Origin: Paramacrobiotus metropolitanus
Taxonomy: Eukaryota > Tardigrada > Eutardigrada > Parachela > Macrobiotidae
Length of the DNA: 64,000 bases
Assembly: GCF_019649055.1 (NCBI RefSeq)
Contig: NW_026570258.1
Coordinates: forward strand, 1,161,314-1,225,313
Reading direction: 5' to 3'
Shown: piece by piece, positions 36,401 to 48,400 of the stretch
Numbering within the stretch: the first letter of the stretch is position 1
Layout: every line of letters starts with the position of its first letter
Notes under the pieces: generated by a model
Seen by the model: the letters and a program-made list of their open reading frames with translations, nothing else
Database searches by the model: none
Told to the model about the DNA's origin: nothing
Made by a program: the position numbers and the translations under genes

Positions 36401-39400
36401 GATGCCGGCTGGGACGGGGAAGAAGTGGTCGCCACAATGTTGACTGCGGACCGAGTATACCAGCGCTTCATCTCAATGACGTTCCCGCATGCTGATTGGC
36501 TGTCTTGACAGGTGGTCTGTCCTAACTACAAGTACAGCTCGACCGCGACGAACACCGTCACCAATCAGCTGCCCACGTGCGAACCGGCGGATCAGGAAGC
36601 CAATACGGCGCAGCGGGACGGAATGATGCTGGTGATGCACATGAATAAACCCCTGACCTGTGCGCAGCGGTGTTTGAAAGGGGAAGCGGCGGGATGTGGG
36701 CCGTTTGCCTTCAACTTGCTGGCCACACCGGATAAAGTGACGACCAACCGCGGTGTTGGAAGCGAAACGATTACGGTACGTTAACGAATGTGGAAGTGGA
36801 AAACCTTTTCCCTGTTCTCAGAGGACTATTTCGAATGACAATTATATCTAAATTTTAATCGAAATCTGTGGCGACTGAGCAAACTGTAATCAGATTGTTC
36901 TGTATTACCTACGTAAACCGAAAGGTCACTTGGTATATACCCGTCGCTTTAGGAGACGATTTTTCCGCTCAAGCAGAAGCGTCTTGTTTTCAGCGTTCAA
37001 TATGCAAAGTTGTACCAGAAAGTCAGTAAATACAGGCATGTTAACCTAAACAGAAAGAGCATAATTACAGTATATTCGTCCCTTTGTCTGTTTTTGCGCG
37101 CATACTACAGGAGAGCACAAACGGTTTCTTAATCTCAGTCGAAAGGGTTTTATTTTGCGCGACAACAGATCGTATACAAAGTTCGGCAACCGACGACGAG
37201 TTCCACGGCTACGACGACAACTACTCGACTGCCTGCGACAACAACAACATCAACAACAACAACAACCACATCCACCACATCGTTACCGGCAACAAGCGCA
37301 TCGACAACCAAACTGACCACAACCGCTCTGTCCACAACAACCGCCGGAAACAGATGTACGTGATAGACGATTACAATAAATAAGTTGTATTGAAATATCG
37401 TGGAGGTTTTCGCCGCTTACAAATGGACAATTTATCTTCCTAGGCAAAATGTTGCTGGAACTAGGCGCTTTTGACCAGACACCCATCGACCCTGGCGAGC
37501 CCCTCATCCTCCCGCTGACGGCAGATCTGGAATCCGAAACATTTTACGCGACCATGACTATGAACAATCAGGTACTTCGGACACCGGCTCGTTTGTGCAG
37601 GAATCTTTCGTTAACGCCTGGAATTTGTGCTCTAGGTCTGTCGCAAGTACGATTACGCCATCACCGACACGCGCTACTCTAGTCAGCAGCCGGCGTCCTG
37701 TGAAGCCATGTATCCGTTCCTCAGCACATCGGTGCAGGACGGATTATCGGCGTACATCGGGGATGATGCGCCGACGTCCTGCGCACGCAAGTGTTTTAAC
37801 GGCGTGACCAGTGCGTGCGGTCCTTTGCTGGTGACAATCATGGCGACGCCCGATCAAGTGACGCCATCGCGTCCCGTCGAAAAGCAAACCGTTACGGTAA
37901 GGAATAACCGAGAACCCCGTTTAGAGATCGATTTTGTGGATGATCCGCTGAGGTGTTTAGATCATCTTCCAACTTCCGACGACAACGGGACCTACCACGA
38001 CCACGATGTTAACTACCACCACAACTGCCACAACAAGCACGGGCAGAACGACGAGTGAAACCACGTCGGCTTCGACCGCGACGCCATCAACAAGCCAGAG
38101 CACAGTAAGTTCAAGTAGCTTTGGGCCAACAGCGCTGCCACCCGGTCCCGAAACACCGACGGTACCAACTGGGTCCAGTACGGGCGCAACGGTAACTCCC
38201 TCGACTGCGAGTGCCGCCACTTCGTCACCGGTTCCCAGTAGCACGGCTTCCCCGACCACATCAACACCGGTACCCACGCCGTCCAGCGCAAAGCCGACCA
38301 CGGTGACGGTGTTACCGTCAACGGAGAGCACTACCACCCCAACGCCGACTACCGATAGCACGACCACATCGACGTCACCGACCACGTCTGCAAGTGCCGC
38401 TACAACGTCACAAACGACTAGCAGTAGCAGTACGACACCAACCACTACAAGTACCACCACTATGATGCCAACGACTGCAAGTACCACAACTACAACACCC
38501 ACAACGACAAGTGCCACCACCACAACCCCGACGACTACCAGCACCACCACTACGACACCAACTACTACAAGTACCACAACTACGACACCCACAACGACAA
38601 GTACCACAACGACAAGTACCACAACGCCAACGACTACCAGTACCACAACGCCTACCAGTACCACCACTACGATACCATCGACTACAAGTAGCAACATGAC
38701 GGCGACCCCGACTACGAGTTCCACTACTGCGACACCAAGTACTACCAGTACCACTACTACAACTTCAACTACGTTGTCAACCGGTACCACACCAGCACTG
38801 ACGCCACCGACTGAGACGGCCACCACATCAACCTCCACCACTGCGTCACCATCGCCGTCTCGGTCGACCACCACCACTCCGGCCGTATCATCCAGCTCCG
38901 AAAGCACTCCCGGTCCCGTGCCACCAAATCCACCGTCCACACCTTCCCGCGGACCGGACACTACGCCAACGGGATCATCGGTAACGTCCACAAGTCCGGT
39001 GCCAAGTTCCACATCGAGCGCCACAACGTCCAGTTCGGTTCCGGTCCCACCCGGTCCCGGTTCTTCGACCAGCATTGCGCCAGCACCGTCCACGGTGTCG
39101 CCATTGACCTCCGGATCAACGAGCACGACAGGCCCGGTGCCATCTGGATCGCCGAGTGGGGGAACGAGTGCTGCTCCCTACACCACGAAGGATCCAATGT
39201 CATGTACGCAACATTGCCCGTCCTCGCAATAACAGAACGGATACAGTCAAACAGACAAGGACTGTGTTTTGTAGGCGAAGTGTCTATGGACGCCGTTGGT
39301 AATAGTGCAAAGGACGGCATGATGTTCGTCGACATCCAGCCAACCGGTCCGCAGGAAAACGGTTTACCGTTGGCATTATGGTCAATGCGACGCCATGGTT

Positions 39401-42400
39401 CCAGGGCAAGTCACGTCCTACTATACATGTGCTCGCAATACGAACACTTAATTTATACCTTTCACGGGTTCACCGCTAACTGAACAGCAAAAATAAATAT
39501 TTATATTTCCAGCGAATTTGCTCTGGGTATCGGTTCCAGCTGTTAAGCGACATCTCCACCACCGGCTGCGAGCTGGGCACCATGATGGAGGGTTCGCCGT
39601 TCTTCGAGCAGGGCTGGATGATCAGCAAATCCCTCATATCCAGCAGCAACTGCGCGCTGCGCTGTTTCCGGGGTGAACGACAGCATTGTGGCCCGCTGGT
39701 GTATCCCGTCGGAATAACGCCGCCGTTTGCTGCTCCGTTAATCCGCAGATTTCTTAACGTACGTATTTAACCTGCAGTTTAAAACAACAGATTTCCGCAT
39801 CCGCTACGGAATTTTGTGCAAAGCGCAGCAAGTGATTCTGAGCGTACAGAGCGTAATCACCCAGTAGGAGTCGATGCGACGAAGGTAAACCCGGAAACCG
39901 GTTTTCTAAACGAAAAACGGTTTCAGTGGTTTAAACGGTTTAAAGAATAGTTTTCTCGTTTGACTAAAGAACATTTTACTCGCGCAATCAAAAGTGCTGA
40001 TGTGTTGCAGGTGACCTATCGCCCACCGTCACCGGATGCGCCAGTCATTGCCAACCTTTCAGACTGTTAGTCGACTATTTCTTCATTCAGTCTAATTTGA
40101 TTGGAACTCTCGAGCGCGACCGTGTCAACACGCCACTGATATTTATTAAACTTTCAGGCCGATATTTCGTTGTCAGCCCGTTAGGCGAAAATCTAAATTC
40201 CACCACCAGTACAACAGTGAATTTTGCTGTGCCCCTGCCAGCGGATGGACTGGGTTCCGGGTTAACGCTCTTCACCGCCGCTATGAAGAAGACCGTCGAG
40301 GTATATTCAAAATCTCCGATAGTCTAAGAAACCTAAGAAATCTAACAAACCAAGAAACCACACATACGCACTTTCGCATTCAGCCGTACAGTTTAACAAA
40401 CACTGTAATTTTTAGTGTGGCTCCCTAAATTCTAATTTATATGATATGCGAGTAGCGCTGGTAGATAGCCTAATCATTATTGCGGTAATCCAACAATTAT
40501 TCTGTACAGGGGCCGTTCTGTCTGGACTACACGTACAGCCAGACCAGCGTCTCCACCAGCAACGGCTGTTCGCTGGGCCAACTGAGACCGATCGGCTACT
40601 GGCCGGGCGTACAGTTCGCCGCGGATACGCAGTCGACGTGCGCTGTACAGTGCTACAACGGGATCACCGCCAGCTGTGGTCCCCATATCGTCACCATAGT
40701 GGCACGCCCCAATCCCGGTACTATCAACGGATTGGAGAGCTGGTCAACGATTACGGTAGGTAGCCATCCATACGGAAAACCTGCTACTGTGAACTTTACA
40801 AATGCTCATTACACTAGATGACGTTTACCCCTCCCGAAGTGACGACTGGTACCACCACGACCACAGTAGCAACGACTTCAACGACGATGTCCCCTGCGAC
40901 TACAAGTACCTCTACCACGACGCCAGCGACTACCAGTACCACTGCTCTTATAGCGTCCACAACGTGGCCAGCTCCATCCAGCACTACCGGCACCACGAGT
41001 GCTGTTTCCACAACCACGATTGACCCCATGTCGTGTACGTAAATTGGTCGATCTTCGTATAATGGAATGGGTAGAGACAAGATTTGTGCTATACAGGCCA
41101 AGCGTCCATGGATCGCCTTGGAAACGTTGTTATAGACGGCATAATGGTAATCGATATCCAGCCAACCGGTCCGCCAGAAAGCGGTATACCGCTGGCATTG
41201 TGGTCGATGCGACGCTATCGTTCCCAGGCAAGTCACATATAAATAGAATGTGCTCCTGTTACTGTGATTGCATAAGCTACCAGAGAAATTCCGTACAATG
41301 CAACCACCAATGGAATGTTTGTCCAACCTTTTCACGATTCACAGTACAGGCCACAGCATACATTACGCACCTGTACAAATACAAAATTTTTCCGACAGTA
41401 AAATACCAGACTGCATTTCCAGTAAGATATTAGCTCGTATGCCGTTTTTGGTGGTATGTTCTTGTGCAGCGAGTGTCAAACGCTGTACACTATCGTTACC
41501 TTTGCGCTGTAAATTTTTTCCTGATTATTTAATGTGACCTTTTCTAGTCCGATACGCAATAAATAGGTTTGGTTAAAATATGAAAACAAGTGTTTATTTT
41601 GCAGCAACTTTGCTCGGGTTATCGGTTTGAGCTGCTGAGCAGCATTTCCATCACCGGTTGCGAGCTGGGCACACTGATGACGGGTTCGCCGTTCGTCGAG
41701 CAAGGCTGGGTCAGCAGCAAATCGCTAATGTCCAACGGCAACTGTGCGCTGCGCTGTTTCCGGGGCGAACGACAGCATTGTGGCCCTTTCATGTACCCTA
41801 TCGCAATTACGCCGCCGGTTGTTGCTCCGCTGATCCGAAGATCGTTTAACGTACGTCAACGTCCGATTTAGAATATTCCGCTTCCACAAAATAATACGGC
41901 ATAGTACTGCATAAAACGGAGCCAGACGATTATCTGCTCATTCAAAGTGGATGCATGTCATGCGATATAGCCGGGTGAATCGGGAACCGATTTCTGTTTG
42001 TTAAACTGAAACAGTTTTATTGTGTGATCAAAATGTGCCTCGGCTTAGCTACTAAAATGTTATTTAGCTAGTCTGGTGGAACTATGGAACGGTTTTTTGT
42101 CTTAATTTGTATTGTGTGCCCCGTGATAATGAATTAATGATTACGCCACAAGGTATACCGTTTGCAGGTGACCTATCGTCCGCCGCCACCGGATTCGCCG
42201 GCCATTGCTGACCTCTCTGACTGTCAGTCGGGTTTGATGTGCTTCTAACTGAGATATTTTTATAATAAATAAACCATAGCTCAATTTAGAAGGATGAGAT
42301 TCCAGTTACCGCTAATTTCGACCTTCACTTTCAGGCATATACTTCGTCGTACTGCCGTTAGGCGAACACCGAAATGCCACCGGCCATCCCACAGTGAGTT

Positions 42401-45400
42401 TCGATGTCCCACTGCCATCTGAAGGACTAGGTGCTGGGTTAACGCTCTTCACCGCCGCTGTGAAGAAGACCCCCAAGGTGTGTTCAGAATTTTGCTTCTC
42501 GAAGAAACCAAAGAAATCAGAGAAACTGAGAGACCACGTTTACTGTCCCACAGAGTCATTTCGTTTAACAACCATTGGTATTCTCCAAACTATATTATAC
42601 GAGTAGCACAGGCGTGCATCCTACTAATTATTGCACTTATCAAAATTATTATCAAAATTCTTATTCTACAGGGGCAGTACTGTTTGGACTACACGTACAG
42701 CTTGGTCAGCATCGAGACCAACGATGGGTGCTCGTTGGGCCAACTGAAGCCCATCGGCTCCTGGCCAGGCGTACAGTTCACCGCGGATACGCAGTCCACG
42801 TGCGCTGTACAGTGCTACTATGGAGTCACCGCCAGCTGTGGTCCACATGTGGTAACTGTCATGGCGATCCGCAATCCGGATACTATCGGCGGAATCGAGG
42901 GCACGGCAACGGTTACGGTGGGGACTACTTTTCATACGAAAGCACGTTGACTTTTCAATACAGGAATCTGTACTGTATTAGATAATGTTCACCCCTCCCC
43001 CGGTGACGGTTAGCCCCATTACCACGACGATAGCAACAACTTCGACAAGTACTACAACTCCCGCGAGTACGACGACAACGACGCCCACGACTACGACAAC
43101 GACAACTACGCCCACAACAACGACAACTACAACCGCGCCCACAACAACGACAACCACGCCCACAACAACGACAACTATAACCACGCCCACAACAACGACA
43201 TCGACGCCTACGACAACAGCAACCACGCCCACAACAACGACAACCACGCCCACGACAACCACGACAACGACGACGATGCCAACGACTACAACGACACCGG
43301 CGCGAGCTACAACACCCTATCTTGGAGAATGTATGTTGAGATTGAAGATATCCTAATGAATATATTGATACGAGTAAATGATGGTCTTCAGCTTGAAGAT
43401 TTCTGGTCCAATTTTCAGGCGAAATAACCGTTGACCCGTTTGGCGCGCCCATGGGTCCGTCGTCGAAAGGGGCCGCCGTGCCGCTCATCAAACCGACCAT
43501 TCCCCGCGAAGGAGCCGTTAAAGGGTTCGCGCTGTTCCAGATTGTCATGCGGCGTAACGGTCCTGGCAAGGTACGTATACAGTACCGATACAATTTAAGA
43601 TAAATCGATCCGCTTTCCATTCCATCAAATATTACGGCCATGACAAGGGCTCACACAAAGCGTGCGCATGCGAGAAACGGTTTTTAACAAGAAATGCGGT
43701 TTTTAACAAGGAAAGCAGTTTTTAACAAGGAAGGCAAATTGTAGGAATACTGCCCCGAATATGGTTATTGGCCAATTACATGGACATCCGCACCATCCTG
43801 CTATCCCGGCAACTTCCGGGCCCCAGCGGCTACCTGGGGCTTCGACGGAATCGCCTTCACTAGCCGCACTTTGCTGCAATCGCAAAAGCAAAAAAGCTGC
43901 GCGGAGGAATGCTACGATGGCAGAGACGCGTCGTGTCGCGGTATCAGTTTTTTTATTACGATTACGGGAGGAACAGCCAATGTCACTAAAGAAGTTCAGG
44001 TACATCGGGTCGCTGTGTAGAAATCGGGGAAATATTTTTTTACTTTCGGCGTTTGCAGATCGAGTTCATTGATCCCCCGCACTACACCCAACCGGACAAT
44101 TCTGGATGTGAGGACCTTCGATTTCCGTTGCATCAGATCCGGTTCTTCCGGTTCTGAACAACTCTTTTACTTTTTAGGTTTCCCACAGGCACCTCATGTT
44201 GCCTTCTGGCACACCAGCTTCAACTCCGGCGAGTTCATCATTGTCAGCTACCCCGCTAATACCATCACGGTGCCGGTGTTCCACGTGGCGCTACGGAAAT
44301 CCTCCAATGTAAACCTGTTTCGTCACATAAAATGCAGGATTTACTAAACTGAATGATTGATGCGATATTTGTAGGTCTTCTGCCGTGGTTACAACTTCAC
44401 CGTTACCGTGACCTCTCCGGTGGTGTGTACTCTCGGCTCGCTGATGAATCTCAATCCCGAACTCTCGTTGGAAGGCGCAACGTTCATGCTGCAGAAAATG
44501 TGCGCGGCGCCGGACTGCAGTAATTTTTGTATGCAACAGTGTGTCAACGGGATCCAGGGTGCATGTGGCAACCACACGGTGACGGTGACAGCCTACCCGC
44601 CTCCGGGAACCGGTGGACAAGGCGTTATCTGGAATGTTGTGTTGTACTTGAGTAAAACGCTGACCGGGTCCACCACGTCCGCGCTGCCCATGTCGTCCAC
44701 GATGTCATCCACAACGACAACGACAACGGTCGCAAAAACGACGACAGTGGATCCTAATATTCCAACGGAATACATTGGCTGTATGTGACAAACTATCTCA
44801 ATTAGCTAAATGTGCATCCAGTGCAGCACAAAACAGTAGAAGCATCGTTTTAACGCATAGTGCGAAAACAAGGGCTTCTCTGCTCGAAACCAGTGCTGGC
44901 AATTTCTACAAACTAATATCGTTTCTTGACCGCGAACCGAGTGGCCGATTTCTGCATTTTTGGTCATTCATTGTGCACGCTATCAGTGACTATGACTGTC
45001 GATGATTAATGTGATCTAATATAGGCGAGACATATCTGGATCCTTTGGGAAATAATTACACCGCCACCAGTGACGTGGACGGGGCGTTAATTAATGGGAT
45101 GCTGAGCGTGGAAATTCCGGCGAACAACCCCGGGGGACTCCCGCTATTTGTCATCTCCATGCGGAATGACCGGGTACGATGCGTTGGCTGTTTGTTTTAT
45201 GGCGACAGTAATCGAGCCAAGCGAGGGTAATAATATAAAGCGCATTGCAGGGGATTTGTCCGGGATACCGCTTTCAGCAGGACCCAAACCCACCCATCGG
45301 CTGCTTTATGGGCTCACTGATGGAAGGACTACCGTATCCGGAGCAAGGCCGCATGTGGACTAATTCATGGGGGGCCATGGGCGGTTGTGCGCAGTCCTGC

Positions 45401-48400
45401 TACCAGAACGACACGAAATACTGTGGCCCGCTCGCCGTGCCGATCAACATCACGCCACCCTATAAAGCCCCGAAAATCCGTCGGGTGATCTCGGTGAGTG
45501 TCGCCTGTATAAACCAGTGGTGTAAGCATTTCACCGCAAACGATGCGATTGCGAATGTCTGCTTAGGTAACATTCCGGCCGAAACTGATCGTGACACAAG
45601 GACTACCCGGCCTTCCAGCGGACATAGCTGGATGTAAGTTCAGCCGTACATCAAGTGCTTTTAATAATAAAAAATAGACTGACCAATATTTGCGTAAAAT
45701 ACTTTATAAAAAATGATACATGCGCCGGGGATTGTAAGAAAATTTCCGAAATCGAGACGAACCAAACAAAGTCTGTAGTCAGCTGAATCAAATAGGTTTG
45801 CATATTTTTATCATCTTCATTCATTTCTGTCGTCAATTAATTCAACATATAACGGCGTCACTGAATGTGATTTAGTTGAAATACAGAGTACTGTATGCAA
45901 AAGTAAATTGTAAGTATTGAATGTTAAACACTCAATAACTGAATAAACCATGTAACGGCAGGTCGGCTGGTAATCGCCGAAGGTCCCAAGACAATCGTCA
46001 CCAGTACTACGCCTTTAACGCTTGACATCATCGTCCCTCGCGATCCCGGACCGGTCGACGTGTTCATTTTCCATGCCTTTATGCGCCGCGGCCGAAATGT
46101 AAGTAGGATTGTGCAGCGCCCATACCTTTTCGACATTTCCATTCACGGTGTCTACCGATTGCGCAGGGCACGATCTGTAAGGAGTATGACTGGAGTGTGG
46201 ATGTCAAGACCAACGTCTCCTGCTATGTGGGCGACATGGTTTTAATATATGCCTGGTATGGCATTAACTACCGCCCGGCGTCATACACGGGGATGGACTG
46301 TGTAACGCAGTGCCAACGGAACGTTCCCGGCGCTTGTGGACCGCATAACGTGTGGGTCCAAGGGAAACCCGGTGCAGGAACGGTGTACGGGGAGACGGGC
46401 CGGCAGGTTGTCATTGTAAGTTCACGCCTATGATTATGCGGTATGTGTTGACCATGGGTTACCAACGTTATTGTAGATTAACTACGTGCGCAACGGAACA
46501 GTCACTAGCGCTCGCCCAACGATCACTACAACAACAACGACCCCAACAACCACAGCAACGACAAGAACAACAACAACAACGCGACCAGCCCCGGTTTATA
46601 TCCCGACACCAGCGCCATCGCCACCACAACCACCTCCGCCCCCGCCACCAGTATGGACAGTCGCGCCAGTTCCCCCGCCACAACCATGGCCACCTTATCC
46701 TTATCCACCCAGTCCGTCACCACCGGGACCGTCGCCACCCGGTGGATTCGATTACAGCAGCTGTACGCTGAATATCAAACAACACTGACTTTCACCAGAT
46801 GTACTGTAATGTGACTGTTCAACAGGTCGCCTGAACTTTGATGTCTTGGGCAATCAGCTCACGAACTCGAACGGCTTCGAGATGATTAATGCATACATTC
46901 CGCGGGAAGGACCGCCGGCGGTCGGTTTGCCGCTGTTTAGTGTGGCCATGCGTTACGGTGTATTCGATCAGGTTTGTAACAGTCTACTTATTGAATTTTG
47001 GACATGATAAGCTACTTCTACAAGCCGAATGATTAATTTCTTGCGTAAAGGTACTGTTAAGATAAGCGCCATGCTGCCTCTTTGAAATCAGCCACTACAA
47101 CGCAGTTGTCGCAATGGTAAATCTAATTATACGAGGAGGTATACTTCAGAGTCAGTAACGGTACCACTGCGTCTAGTCGACCTTTTTTCCCGCACAATGT
47201 CTGAATATAAAAAAACACATTGCCGTTTTATTTTAACGCGTACTTTGGTTCTTCTCCTGTTAGATTTATCATTGAATTCTTGATCGGCCGACCGACTGGT
47301 AGATCCTTCCTTTTTAATCTTTCACTTTGACCGGTTACCGTAAGCAGTAGACGGGCTGCGATTTTCGTGTAGATAAAGAATATACTATTATCCTTTCCAT
47401 GCGTCAGTCCGTCATTTAGCAATCAGCATAATGATGTTGTTTCTGGAGAGGCGGTGGCATGTTCTGTGATTGCAGGCAATCTGTCCGGGATTCACCTTCA
47501 CATTCCAGCAGCGCCACAATCGCAACCCCTGCTCGTTGAGCAACCTCTTCGATGACCGGCGTCTGTATGTTGGGAAAGCATGGGTCACCACGCGTCCGCC
47601 ACCCGAGAACCCCTCGCAGAACTGCGCCCAACTGTGCTACGACCGGACGCCGGCGGGCTTGTCGGGCTGCGGCGACCACGATGTGGTCCTCACCATCACG
47701 CCGCCGCCACAATACCCCAGTCTAGCCGAAACCCGGAACTTCAAGGTAGAAATTGTTTTGCAGGCGTGCGACAATAAATGATGTCAGCTGTCTTTAGGTG
47801 ATGTTGACCCCGCCTGCTCCAGCCGATCGCCATCCGAAAGCCGACTTGCGTGGCTGTAAGTACCGCCGGGGTAAAGGCCGAGATAGGTTTCATGTATGTG
47901 AGTTTTGGGTTGCAGGTGAGACAGTTGTGGATCGTTTGGGCAATGGAGCTACAGTGAATCAATCATACCTCAGTTTTTACCAAATTGCGGGACTAGTGGC
48001 AGCGGACGGGCTGGTCGTGGTTGATCTTGTCTACAATGCCCCGAAAAGTCCGCTGCTGCTTTTCAACGTCGCCATGCAGAGAGGAAAATATGTACGTGAT
48101 TCTTCCGTATACTGTACTTATCAGCGGCTTACCGGTATGCAGAAACATGAGACTTAGTACAAAAAGGGGAATAACGAGTGCACCCACCCTGATTTGGGTA
48201 AAATCGAGTTACGCCAATAACATAAAGTTATGACCGTTTACCACCAGATCGTAAAAATGATGAAACAAACATCTAAGATATAAAAATTTAAAATTCTTAA
48301 ATCACAGAGCGTTTGCAGCTTGTAATACCGCAGCAGTTCTACCATGTGTTATCAGTGAACTTATTACAAATTAATACAATCTAACGCCAAAGGGTGAACT

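Noticed and set aside
38400-38700. CRISPR-like or satellite array
   Set aside because: The repeats are short degenerate codon repeats within an open frame, without unique spacers. This is a eukaryotic mucin-type exon.
37957-39126. 389-residue Val/Asp-rich frame on the minus strand
   Set aside because: It is the exact antisense of the Thr/Ser/Pro linker exon. The repeat lacks stop codons on both strands, and there is no start context or splice structure.
42955-43641. Cys/Arg/Gly-rich minus-strand frame resembling a keratin-associated protein
   Set aside because: It is antisense to the TTTTTPTTTT linker of module 10. The Cys/Arg richness is just ACGACAACG-type repeats read backwards in another frame.
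46486-46788. Independent Pro-rich protein gene
   Set aside because: It is the linker exon of module 14 with a standard acceptor and phase-1 donor. The apparent continuation past 46762 is intron.
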